From Thauera aromatica_A (GTDB lineage: Bacteria; Pseudomonadota; Gammaproteobacteria; Burkholderiales; Rhodocyclaceae), in contig NZ_JALLIK010000107.1 of NCBI RefSeq assembly GCF_023093595.1, positions 1 through 64,000 on the forward strand: a DNA stretch of 64,000 nucleotides. Direction: 5' to 3'. Positions 1 to 7,526 of this stretch are shown here, piece by piece; within the stretch, counting starts at the first letter, position 1, and every line of letters starts with the position of its first letter. The notes beneath the pieces were generated by a model. That model did not search any database and was not told the origin of the DNA. It was given only the letters and a program-made list of their open reading frames with translations. A program made the position numbers and the translations under genes.

Positions 1-111
1 GCCGGGCGTCAAGACCATCTGGCTCGGCTTGCAGCGCGTCATGGATGCCGCCGCCACCATACAGGCGCTACGCGAGGAGGCCGAGTGACGGGAGTTGTGT
101 ATAACGACATG
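1..111 (+). mobile_element. right end of an IS4-family (IS50-group) insertion sequence, partial
   Basis: The segment holds a transposase C-terminus followed by a terminal inverted repeat at 94-111. Read inward from position 111 the end is CATGTCGTTATACACAAC. The ten bases TTATACACAA sit at offset 8-17, the same offset as in the Tn5/IS50 outer end, which I know from established literature. This fixes the element's last base at about 111. The rest of the element lies left of the window. It has inserted into a DUF4276 gene read on the minus strand. IS50-group elements usually duplicate 9 bp of target, so 112-120 is the predicted duplication; that is inference until the left junction is seen. Confidence 0.72.
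2..88 (+). CDS. IS4-family transposase, C-terminal fragment (cut by window edge)
   Basis: Frame 2 reads without interruption to a TGA at 86-88 and encodes 28 residues beginning PGVKTIWLGLQRVMDAA. The pattern PG-x3-W-x-G-x2-R-x2-D is typical of the C-terminal dimerisation region of Tn5/IS4-type transposases. The terminal repeat begins six bases after the stop, as expected for the 3' end of such an element. Only the tail is visible, so nothing can be said about the catalytic DDE residues or whether the gene is intact. Confidence 0.7.
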   Translation, partial: PGVKTIWLGLQRVMDAAATIQALREEAE

Positions 112-205
112 GGTTCAGACCCAAGTCATAGAAGGCTGGTGCCAACACATCTCGCACGAAGGTTTCCTCGGTCTGTCCTTCGCAGACGATACACACGCGC
201 CTCAT
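68..205 (-). pseudogene. DUF4276 family protein, truncated by the insertion sequence
   Basis: An ATG at 205-203 overlaps the stop of the AAA ATPase gene in an ATGA arrangement, so the two were translationally coupled. The peptide starts MRRVCIVCEGQTEETFVRDV, which matches the N-terminus of DUF4276 proteins as I remember it (hydrophobic strand, then EGQTEE and a following helix). About 31 codons are native, down to position 112. The frame then runs into the insertion sequence and stops at TAG 70-68, leaving 45 codons. Family members are usually around 200 residues, so most of the protein is lost. DUF4276 genes commonly follow AAA ATPase genes of this type, and a TOPRIM-like nuclease role has been suggested for related proteins; the function is not established. 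Confidence 0.72.
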
Positions 206-1299
206 CGGGTCGGCCTCCCGCCCAGCACGTTGCGCTTCCACAGGTCACCGAGGTTGTAGTCCTCCAGCCATTCCTTCAACTCTTCCGGGTCCAGCCGCCT
301 CAGTACCGTGGCACCACTCTCGCGCTCCACGACCACGACGTCTTGCGGTTCAAACGCGTTGAGCAATTCCACTGACTGGGTTGAAACGATCACCTGCTTG
401 GTTTCCCCCACCTGCTTGAGCATGTCCGCCAGCAGGTTGATGGCATAGGGGTGCAAGCCCAACTCAGGCTCATCAATCAGCACCGTGTCAGGCAGCAGGT
501 GAGTGGGCTGCATCAGCAGCGTGGTCAGGCAAATGAAGCGCAGCGTGCCATCGGAGAGCACATGTGCCTTGTACGGCGTGTCAGGATCAGTCTGCTCGAA
601 CCACTCCAGCTCGATGTTTTCGGGCAATGGGTCGCGGATGACAAAACCACCGAAGAAGGGTGCCGCCAGCTTGATGGTGTCCACGATGCGCTGGTATGCA
701 TCGGGAAAGGTTTTCTTGAGTTTGGCCAGATACGCCGCCAGGTTATCCGCCGCCGGTTTCAAGCGCAGATTGTCATTGCTGCCATGCGGGCGCTTTACAG
801 CAGCGGAGTCGCCGGTGTCGTGGAAGTGGTACTGCCTCCAGCTTTGCATTGCGGGTCGCACATAGGTGCTCACCGCCTGCTGGTCGTCACGCAACTTGGC
901 CTCATCGTGCGCCGTGCCCAGTGGGATGGCCTTGGCCGTGTAATGGCCATCGATCCAGGTTTCCTCGCGGCTGAAGATCAGACGATTGTCTGCTGTGGGC
1001 GTCAGGCTGATGCGATAGCCGTTACTGATCTGGTAGCTGTTTTTCTCGAAATAGATTTCAGCGTCGATCTGCTGCGTACGCTTGCGGCTGCCGTGCAGCA
1101 GAGCATCCGGCCCACCTTGCTTCTGCACAAAGGTCTGCAGGTTGCCATCGGCCAGCGCTGCCAGTAGTTTGAAGATACCGATGAAGTTGCTTTTACCTGC
1201 GCCGTTGGCACCGATCAGCACGTTGAGGTTTCGCAGTTCGAAGGCTTCCAACTTGGCGATGGATTTGTAGCCACGCAGGGTGACGGTTTTGAGTTTCAT
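202..1299 (-). CDS. AAA/ABC-type ATPase (AAA_21-like) of a defence module
   Basis: A 365-residue ATPase of the SMC/OLD-related type. The Walker A motif GANGAGKSN is at about residues 30-38, the ABC-like signature LSDGTLRF at 248-255, Walker B TVLIDEPE at 272-279, and a switch motif VSTQS near 305. All catalytic motifs are present and the length is normal for such proteins, so it looks intact. It starts 1 bp inside the SIR2 gene stop (TGATG) and overlaps the DUF4276 start by 4 bp, giving a tightly coupled three-gene unit. AAA ATPases of this class paired with a small nuclease-like partner are known in anti-phage systems such as PARIS and OLD-type pairs. By analogy it probably senses a trigger and controls a partner, but here the DUF4276 partner is destroyed. 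Confidence 0.85.
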   Translation of the reverse strand: MKLKTVTLRGYKSIAKLEAFELRNLNVLIGANGAGKSNFIGIFKLLAALADGNLQTFVQKQGGPDALLHGSRKRTQQIDAEIYFEKNSYQISNGYRISLTPTADNRLIFSREETWIDGHYTAKAIPLGTAHDEAKLRDDQQAVSTYVRPAMQSWRQYHFHDTGDSAAVKRPHGSNDNLRLKPAADNLAAYLAKLKKTFPDAYQRIVDTIKLAAPFFGGFVIRDPLPENIELEWFEQTDPDTPYKAHVLSDGTLRFICLTTLLMQPTHLLPDTVLIDEPELGLHPYAINLLADMLKQVGETKQVIVSTQSVELLNAFEPQDVVVVERESGATVLRRLDPEELKEWLEDYNLGDLWKRNVLGGRPTR

Positions 1300-2318
1300 C
1301 AGGACTCCTCCATCAATGCCAAAAGAAGTGCCTCGATGGATTCATCGTGCTCACCCTCTGGATACCATATCGGAAAAATATTGGCCTTTGCCAATGCCTT
1401 TTTGCGCTCGACGCGATCCATCCCCTCCTTCAATTCAAGGAAGGCGTAGTGCTGCGGCAGGGTATATGCCCCTTCTGCAGCAACCACCTGCTCCATTGTC
1501 AGAAGCGTGCGGTCCATCAGCAAGCTACATCCGACAAATAGCAGTGACTTGCCAAACAAAAAGCGGGAAAAGAATTTTTTTACGGTGCCAGCATCACCAT
1601 AAGCTTGCGCATACTCATCACGGAGCAAGACGCGATTGGCAACTGTTTCACATGAGCCGTGTAACTTTAGCAAATATCTGCCCCCGGTACTCAGAATGCG
1701 TAACGCCTCTCCTAAATTGCCGCCAAAAACCGGCTGATCAAAGCCTTGTGCTTGCCCCTTAAAGGCAGACTCCAGCAATTTGTCAAAGTTGGTTGTGATG
1801 ACACTGGATTCTGAAAACACGAGAGGGAACATATTAATTGCACCAATCGCGACACAGTCTCTGTCGAAGCATTCCTGAAGTTGCTTATTAAATAATGCGG
1901 GGCCGAGGTCATCGTGAAGTAACTGAGCTGCCCCCTCGTAATCCCCTGCGCCTAGCAGCGACTGCAAATCATCTGCCTTGACGTGCGACTCACACTGCAG
2001 ATCCCACAGGAATTTCGTCCACCCAGGATACCCGCTGGGCATTGAAAGCCCCGCACCAAGAAAAGGGACAACATTTCGAGAGCCATATGCCTTCTTAAGT
2101 GCGCTGAAACGATTTGCATTGTCGTGCGCAGCAAGCACCTGACTCACCACGTCGCGCAAGCTACTTTTTCGCTCCTCCACCCAATCCTCAAAAGACAATT
2201 GATATGTTTCCGGTTCTAGCTCTTTCAATATTCGGCTCCGCTGGAAGGTGGAGCCAATGATGTCCACATCCCCTTCGGAGTTGAGATATTCGTGATATTT
2301 CGGGCGCCAAAAATCCAT
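1299..2318 (-). CDS. SIR2-like domain protein (putative NAD-hydrolysing defence effector)
   Basis: A 339-residue protein with an N-terminal region of about 80 residues that I do not recognise, followed by a SIR2-like Rossmann fold. Visible landmarks are VVPFLGAGLS (about 83-92), ITTNFDKLL (174-182), LLKLHGS (216-222) and LLFVGCSLLMD (259-269). The Asn in TTNFD and the His in KLHGS correspond to the catalytic pair needed for NAD cleavage in SIR2 effectors. No zinc-ribbon cysteines of true deacetylases are seen, which favours the stand-alone SIR2_2-type family used in bacterial defence. The gene starts two bases after hsdS stops and runs into the ATPase gene with a 1-bp overlap. Base composition is low for the window (26 GC in the 60 bases from 1561). 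NADase activity is inference from family and residues. Confidence 0.82.
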   Translation of the reverse strand: MDFWRPKYHEYLNSEGDVDIIGSTFQRSRILKELEPETYQLSFEDWVEERKSSLRDVVSQVLAAHDNANRFSALKKAYGSRNVVPFLGAGLSMPSGYPGWTKFLWDLQCESHVKADDLQSLLGAGDYEGAAQLLHDDLGPALFNKQLQECFDRDCVAIGAINMFPLVFSESSVITTNFDKLLESAFKGQAQGFDQPVFGGNLGEALRILSTGGRYLLKLHGSCETVANRVLLRDEYAQAYGDAGTVKKFFSRFLFGKSLLFVGCSLLMDRTLLTMEQVVAAEGAYTLPQHYAFLELKEGMDRVERKKALAKANIFPIWYPEGEHDESIEALLLALMEES

Positions 2319-2320
2319 GG

Positions 2321-3682
2321 TCAGCCCTCAACTGTTCTGGATGCTTCAATTTCCCCTGACAGCAACTTGGGGAGCAAGGCATCTCGAGTGGTCGCAAGGG
2401 TTGAGCTCTGTGCCGCCAGCGTCTGCATCATTGAAAAAAACGAGGACGCCTTCGCCTCAAAAGCATGGCAAGCATCGTACGGAGGACGCACGATGGGTAT
2501 CTTCTTGAGGTCGGAAACGTTGATGTACGGCAGGGCGGTGCCTGAGACCAAGGTATTGAAATCGAGTGTGCTGAGCAGCGAATACAAGAAGTACTGTCCA
2601 GATTTACCTTCAGCGGGACTGGCTGACATCAAGTTGTTGTCAATGATCGTCGGGGCAGTTAACAATCGCCGTCGATTCGAAATCAGTGCTACCCCAATCT
2701 TGGCAAAAACGGTCGCCCCCGAAGGGTGCAACTTCGCCTTCATCTCAGACTGCTGAGATTTGCTGACGTAGTTGTTAGCCGATTGAATGAAGACCTCGTT
2801 ACCCGCAAGGTTCATATCGCTCACCTTGATGAACGGAAAGTCCCCCTCTGTACTGCCCTGGTGTTCCGGTTTGAACGCGCTGCCCGCCGTAAAGCTGCAA
2901 ATATCACCAAGCGCACCACAGGCCCACCCCCTCGGAATCTCCCCCAACTCCGACTCTTCCATCTCATCCGGAAACAGCGCGGCGTTGGCGGCGAGTTGGG
3001 CGTATTGCTCGGACGGCAGGGCATCAAGTTCGTCGTCAGGCGTGCCGCTGATGGCACTCATCGCAGCGCGCAGCGGGTCTCGGCCCTCCTGTTTGGCGGC
3101 GATCTTGGCTTTGACCGGGTCGAAATCGACAAACCACGACTTGAAAATAGCTTGCCCAATGGCTTGGAGGGCTTGGTTGATGCGGCGGTTGACGGTGATT
3201 TTGTTGTCGAGCCTACGAAGAACTCCAGCCATCGTGATCTGTTCTTCAATTGGCGGCAACTCGAATTGAAACTGAGCTAACGCGTCCTTATCTCCGCGCG
3301 GCATCTTTGCGTCTTTGGATGTTCTGGCGCTGAATTCAGTGAATTTCTCCCAACGGCAAAGATAGTGAAGATAGTTTGAGCAAAGAACGGTTTCGTCTTT
3401 GGGGCGAAAGACCAGAACATCGTTTGAACAATGTCCATCAAACTCTGCCTGCCAAACCTTTTTGAAGTAAGTGCGGATATTGGAGAACAGCGTGTCGCCA
3501 GTTTTGAACCTCGTCACACTGCCGCTTCCCGGCAAGGTTGCTGCTGTGGTTACACCACCAAAACTCGACAGCATATTTTCAGTGGAAATATATGTCGTAA
3601 AGCTCGCGTGCTCAGCTTTGGCTTTTTCGGCAACGAAATTCACTAAATCACCGAAGAATCTTGGTTGATGCTCAAATGCCAT
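2321..3682 (-). CDS. hsdS: type I restriction-modification specificity subunit HsdS
   Basis: A 453-residue DNA-recognition subunit with the usual two target-recognition domains (roughly residues 1-170 and 235-400). Each is followed by a helical spacer; the first contains the typical LPPIEEQ and NQALQAIGQAIFKSWFVDFDPVK stretch. The frame is open further upstream to 3823, but that part is an alternative reading of hsdM. The ATG at 3682-3680 (MAFEHQPRF) gives a normal HsdS N-terminus and overlaps hsdM by 11 bp. HsdS dictates the bipartite recognition sequence for both methylation and cleavage. The second recognition domain is clearly AT-richer than flanking genes, consistent with horizontal exchange of specificity. 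The target sequence cannot be read from the protein. Confidence 0.92.
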   Translation of the reverse strand: MAFEHQPRFFGDLVNFVAEKAKAEHASFTTYISTENMLSSFGGVTTAATLPGSGSVTRFKTGDTLFSNIRTYFKKVWQAEFDGHCSNDVLVFRPKDETVLCSNYLHYLCRWEKFTEFSARTSKDAKMPRGDKDALAQFQFELPPIEEQITMAGVLRRLDNKITVNRRINQALQAIGQAIFKSWFVDFDPVKAKIAAKQEGRDPLRAAMSAISGTPDDELDALPSEQYAQLAANAALFPDEMEESELGEIPRGWACGALGDICSFTAGSAFKPEHQGSTEGDFPFIKVSDMNLAGNEVFIQSANNYVSKSQQSEMKAKLHPSGATVFAKIGVALISNRRRLLTAPTIIDNNLMSASPAEGKSGQYFLYSLLSTLDFNTLVSGTALPYINVSDLKKIPIVRPPYDACHAFEAKASSFFSMMQTLAAQSSTLATTRDALLPKLLSGEIEASRTVEG

Positions 3683-5390
3683 ATCCCAACCCCGCCAAGT
3701 TCTTCTTGATCTCCCCCTCCAGCTTGGCGCTTTCAGCAAACTGCTCCGCGAGCTGCGCCGTGAGCCGCGCCATCTTGTCGGCGAAGACTTCGCCATCGTC
3801 CTCTTGCTCTTCAGCACCGACATAGCGCCCCGGCGTCAGCACATGCTCGTGCTTGCGAATGTCGTCCAGCGAGGCCGAGTAGCAGAAGCCCGCCACATCC
3901 TCATAGCCTTCACCCAGTTGCCAGGCATGAAAGGTGTCAGCCACCTTTTTGATGTCATCTACCGTGAAATCACGCAGCACGCGGTCTTTCATGTAGCCGA
4001 GCTGGCGGGCGTCGATGAACAGAAACTCACCGCGCCGGTCGCGCTTTGTTTTGTTGAGCGCCAGGCCGTTGCGCTTGTCGCGGGTAAGGAACCAAATGCA
4101 GGCCGGGATTTGCGTGTTGGTAAAGAGCTGGCCGGGTAGCGCAACCATGCATTCCACGTAGTCGTCCTCGATCAGCTTCTTGCGGATTTCACCTTCGTTA
4201 TTGGTGTTGCTGCTCATCGAACCATTGGCCAGCAGCAGCGCCATGCTGCCTGCCGGGGCCAGGTGGTAGAGCATGTGCTGCAGCCAGGCGAAGTTGGCGT
4301 TGCCTTGCGGCGGCGTGCCGGCGATCCAGCGCGGGTCGCTTGCCAGCTTTTCGTTCCACCACTCCTTCATGTTGAAGGGCGGATTGGCCATCACGTAGTC
4401 GGCGCGTAGGTCGGGGTGCAGATCGTTCAGCAGGGTGTCGCCGGGTGCGCCACCAAAGTTGAAATCGATGCCGCGAATGGCCATATTCATGGCGGCCAGT
4501 CGCCACGTGGTGGGGTTGCTCTCCTGGCCGTAGACGCTGATTTGGCCGGTCTTGCCATTGGCGACCTTGCCGCCGTGCTCTTCGATGAACTCTTCGCTCT
4601 GCACAAAAAAGCCGCCCGAACCCATGGCCGGGTCGTACACGCGCCCCTTGAAGGGCTGCAACATTTCAACAATCAGCGTGACGATGCTCTTGGGCGTGTA
4701 GTACTGGCCGCCCTTCTTGCCTTCGGCCAGCGCAAACTGGCCAAGGAAGTATTCATAGACGTGGCCGAGGATGTCCTTGCTCTTGAGGTTCAGCGGCTGG
4801 CCGTTGTATTCCTTGCGGTTGAAGTCGGTGTCGGAGAAGTGGGCGATCAGGTCGGCCAGTTTGTGGCTGTCGATCTGGGTGCGAGCGAAGTCCTTGTTGA
4901 GCACGTTCTTGAGTTTTTTCTCGTTCTCGCGCTCGATGGCCTCCATCGCGTTGTCGATCAACCAGCCGACGCTGCGCATCTCTTCCGGCTCGTCCTTGCC
5001 CGGTTTATTCCATGGCAGTGGGGCTTTGGGTGGCAGTTGGGCGCAGTCGCGCAGGGTTTGCCAGCGCGCTTCCAGCGGCACCCAGAACACGTTTTTTTCG
5101 GTGTAGTAGTCGCGGTTTTCCAGTTCAGCGACGAGGTTTTCTTCGTACTCCTGTGTACCCGCGCCGCCACACTCGTCTAGAGCCATGTAGTAGTCGTGGT
5201 CCGGGTTCTGAAACTGCTCGCGCAGTTCTTTGTTCCGTTCTTCAAAAGCATCAGAGACGTACTTTAGAAAGATCAGTCCGAGCACCACGTGCTTGTAGAC
5301 GGCTGCGTCGAGGTTGGAGCGCAGCTTGTCGGCAGCAGTCCAGAGTTTTTTTTCGAGGTCGGTGAAAAACTGCTGTTCTACTGGATTCAT
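3672..5390 (-). CDS. hsdM: type I restriction-modification methyltransferase subunit HsdM
   Basis: A 572-residue N6-adenine methyltransferase. It has the N-terminal helical HsdM domain (about 1-160), the SAM-binding motif DPAMGSGGFF (253-262) and the catalytic NPPF motif (336-339). The protein forms the M2S1 core with HsdS and protects host DNA. It is the first gene of the minus-strand defence operon. No hsdR is found downstream before the insertion sequence, so the restriction subunit either lies beyond the element or has been lost; the visible genes alone would make a methylation-only system. The start at 5390 gives a canonical N-terminus (MNPVEQQFFTDLEKKLW). Confidence 0.95.
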   Translation of the reverse strand: MNPVEQQFFTDLEKKLWTAADKLRSNLDAAVYKHVVLGLIFLKYVSDAFEERNKELREQFQNPDHDYYMALDECGGAGTQEYEENLVAELENRDYYTEKNVFWVPLEARWQTLRDCAQLPPKAPLPWNKPGKDEPEEMRSVGWLIDNAMEAIERENEKKLKNVLNKDFARTQIDSHKLADLIAHFSDTDFNRKEYNGQPLNLKSKDILGHVYEYFLGQFALAEGKKGGQYYTPKSIVTLIVEMLQPFKGRVYDPAMGSGGFFVQSEEFIEEHGGKVANGKTGQISVYGQESNPTTWRLAAMNMAIRGIDFNFGGAPGDTLLNDLHPDLRADYVMANPPFNMKEWWNEKLASDPRWIAGTPPQGNANFAWLQHMLYHLAPAGSMALLLANGSMSSNTNNEGEIRKKLIEDDYVECMVALPGQLFTNTQIPACIWFLTRDKRNGLALNKTKRDRRGEFLFIDARQLGYMKDRVLRDFTVDDIKKVADTFHAWQLGEGYEDVAGFCYSASLDDIRKHEHVLTPGRYVGAEEQEDDGEVFADKMARLTAQLAEQFAESAKLEGEIKKNLAGLGYGI

Positions 5391-5576
5391 GCTTCAAGCT
5401 CGGAAAAGGGAATTTTTGAGACGACTGCCTGATCTCGGGCAAGCGGCGGAGCCGGAAGTCGCCGCTCCACTCAGCAGGAAAGCATACCCATCGCAATGGG
5501 TGCTTGCCATCTTCAACCGACTCAACAGACCGGAAGCGTGCGGAAAAGGTATCCAACACGACCCAGATCGTGGTGA
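5391..5576. other. intergenic junction between defence island and core genome
   Basis: No gene is supported in these 186 bases. They separate the AT-richer hsdM gene from the GC-rich acpS gene and so mark the island edge. A hairpin at 5480-5505 (ACCCAT/ATGGGT with a 4-base loop and extra AGC/GCT pairs) lies downstream of acpS on the minus strand and might end the acpS transcript, but it lacks a good T-run. No integrase, tRNA or clear direct repeat is visible here. Confidence 0.35.
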
Positions 5577-5975
5577 TCAGGGAAAATCGGGGCGCGCCCC
5601 AAACCGCTCTATCAACGCGAACGCAATGATGTGCTCGTCCTCGTCGCTGATGCTGAGGTGGGCGCGCAGCGCGTGAGTGTGCATGTAAGCGGCGAGGCGC
5701 GCGTCGTAGCGGTATTCGGGCTTGCCGCGCGCGTCGTGGCCCACGGCGACCGCGTGCAGGGTGGCGGGAACGGCGACGCCGGTGCCGAGCGCCTTGCCGA
5801 AGGCCTCCTTGGCGGCGAAGCGCTTGGCAAGGAAGCGCGCGGGGTCGCGATGTGCGCGCCAGGCCTCGACTTCAGTGTCGGCGAGGATGCGCAGGGCGAA
5901 GCGCTCACCGTGGCGCTCGAGCGCCTGGCGCACGCGCTCGATGCGGACGATGTCGGTACCGATGCCGTGGATCAT
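5577..5975 (-). CDS. acpS: holo-[acyl-carrier-protein] synthase
   Basis: A 132-residue phosphopantetheinyl transferase that moves 4'-phosphopantetheine from CoA to the conserved serine of apo-ACP. The metal-binding motif GIGTDIVRI (4-12, Asp8) and the second signature FAAKEAFGKALGTG (53-66, Glu57) are intact, and the length is standard for AcpS. The gene is the last of the long minus-strand array, 28 bases downstream of pdxJ; the pdxJ-acpS order is common in Proteobacteria. Its substrate AcpP is encoded at 20439-20678. Confidence 0.95.
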   Translation of the reverse strand: MIHGIGTDIVRIERVRQALERHGERFALRILADTEVEAWRAHRDPARFLAKRFAAKEAFGKALGTGVAVPATLHAVAVGHDARGKPEYRYDARLAAYMHTHALRAHLSISDEDEHIIAFALIERFGARPDFP

Positions 5976-6003
5976 GACCTTTCTCCCGCCCGCGCGCCCA
6001 GGC

Positions 6004-6759
6004 TCAGCGGCTGCGTGCCGCGCCTTCGCGCATCAGGCGTTTCATTTCGGCGACCGCCTCGCGCAGGCCGACGAAGACTGCGCGGCTGACGATCGAATGG
6101 CCGATGTGCAGTTCGCGCACGCCGGGCAGGCGCGCGATCGGCTGCACGTTGTAGTAGTTGAGCGCATGGCCGGCGTTGAAACGCATGCCGAGGCGGCGCA
6201 CCGCTTCGCCGGCGATGCGGATCTTGTCGAGCTCGGCCGCCACCGCCGGCGCCTCGGCATCGCGCCCGGCGGCGTGGAAGGCGTGGGCGTAGGGGCCGGT
6301 GTGGATCTCGCACACGCGCGCGCCGATGCGGGCGGCGGCCTCGATCTGCGGGATCTCGGCGTCGATGAACACGCTGGTGACGATGCCGGCGTCGGCCAGG
6401 CGGGCGATCACGCCCTTCAGGCGTGCCTCCTGGGCAAGCACGTCGAGCCCGCCTTCGGTGGTGATTTCGTGGCGGCCTTCGGGGACCAGCATCGCCATCT
6501 GCGGCTTGGTGCGGCAGGCGATGGCGACCATCTCGTCGGTGGCGGCCATCTCGAGGTTGAGCTTGACTTGGGTGAGCTCGGCGAGGCGGCGCACGTCCTC
6601 GTCATGGATGTGGCGGCGATCCTCACGCAGGTGGATGGTGATGCCGTCGGCGCCGCCGAGGTGGGCCTGCACCGCGGCCCACACCGGGTCGGGCTCCCAG
6701 GTGCGGCGCGCCTGGCGCAGGGTGGCGACGTGGTCGATATTGACGCCGAGTTCGATCAT
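6004..6759 (-). CDS. pdxJ: pyridoxine 5'-phosphate synthase
   Basis: A 251-residue TIM-barrel enzyme condensing 1-deoxyxylulose 5-phosphate with 3-amino-2-oxopropyl phosphate in vitamin B6 synthesis. It starts MIELGVNIDHVATLRQAR, the conserved PdxJ N-terminus with the phosphate-binding and catalytic His region. Further signatures are ITIHLREDRRHI and FNAGHALNYYNV. The frame is open upstream through recO, but the ATG at 6759 overlaps the recO stop by 1 bp (TGATG) and gives the standard protein. Cytoplasmic, homo-octameric by family knowledge. Confidence 0.95.
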   Translation of the reverse strand: MIELGVNIDHVATLRQARRTWEPDPVWAAVQAHLGGADGITIHLREDRRHIHDEDVRRLAELTQVKLNLEMAATDEMVAIACRTKPQMAMLVPEGRHEITTEGGLDVLAQEARLKGVIARLADAGIVTSVFIDAEIPQIEAAARIGARVCEIHTGPYAHAFHAAGRDAEAPAVAAELDKIRIAGEAVRRLGMRFNAGHALNYYNVQPIARLPGVRELHIGHSIVSRAVFVGLREAVAEMKRLMREGAARSR

Positions 6760-7511
6760 CAAAGCTCCTGCAGTTCCTTCAGCACCCGGCGCGACTGCAG
6801 CGGCTGGCCGCCCAGGGTGTGGTTGATCAGCACGCGCAGCAGCTGCTTGGACTGGAGCAGCGTCTCCGCGCGGGTAAAGTCGTTGGCTGCCATGTCGAGC
6901 AGGGTCTGTCCGGACACCAGCGGCTGCTCGCCGAGTGCGGCGCCCCCGTCCTGCTCTTGTTCGAGGATCTCCAGCCGCACCGGACCACGCTCGATTATAT
7001 AAAGGTAGCGCGCATCGGGCTGCAGTCCGGAGCCGGTCGCGGCATCGGTGGCGAGACCGACCTCGTAGCCCAGATCCTGCAGCAAGGCCAGCTCGAAGCG
7101 GCGCAGGATCGGCGACTCGGCCTCGCCGCGGGCGAGCGCGCCCACCGCGTCGGCATAGGCGGCGAAGAGGCGCGGATGGGCGTCCTCGCGCGCGGTCAGG
7201 CGCAGCAGCAGTTCGTTGAGGTAATAGCCGCAGAGCAGCGCCCGCCCACCCAGCAGGGGCTGGCCGCCGAGCCATTCGGCGCGCGCCAGGGTCTTCACTT
7301 CGCCCCCGCCCGACCAGTCGATCAGCAGCGGCTGGAAGGCCATCAGCACGCCGCGCAGCTGCGAATGCGGCCGGCGCGCGCCTTTCGCCACCAGCGCGAC
7401 CCGGCCATGGTCGCGCGCGAAGAGGTCGACGATCAGGCTGGTTTCGCGCCACGGCAGGGTGTGCAGCACCCAGGCGGGCTGCTGCTCGATGCGCTGTCTC
7501 GGGCCGGCCAT
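6759..7511 (-). CDS. recO: DNA repair protein RecO
   Basis: A 250-residue recombination mediator that works with RecR to load RecA on SSB-coated gaps. The N-terminal OB-fold is visible (residues about 10-85, AWVLHTLPWRETSLIVDLF), followed by the helical domain. No zinc-finger cysteines are obvious in the C-terminal part, as in many proteobacterial RecO proteins. It lies between era (15 bases upstream) and pdxJ (1-bp overlap), the common era-recO-pdxJ-acpS order. Confidence 0.93.
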   Translation of the reverse strand: MAGPRQRIEQQPAWVLHTLPWRETSLIVDLFARDHGRVALVAKGARRPHSQLRGVLMAFQPLLIDWSGGGEVKTLARAEWLGGQPLLGGRALLCGYYLNELLLRLTAREDAHPRLFAAYADAVGALARGEAESPILRRFELALLQDLGYEVGLATDAATGSGLQPDARYLYIIERGPVRLEILEQEQDGGAALGEQPLVSGQTLLDMAANDFTRAETLLQSKQLLRVLINHTLGGQPLQSRRVLKELQEL

Positions 7512-7526
7512 CGTGCACCGCCGGGC

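Noticed and set aside
85..375. 96-codon plus-strand frame starting at the end of the transposase
   Set aside because: It crosses the IS end into antisense of the AAA ATPase gene and has no ribosome-binding site.
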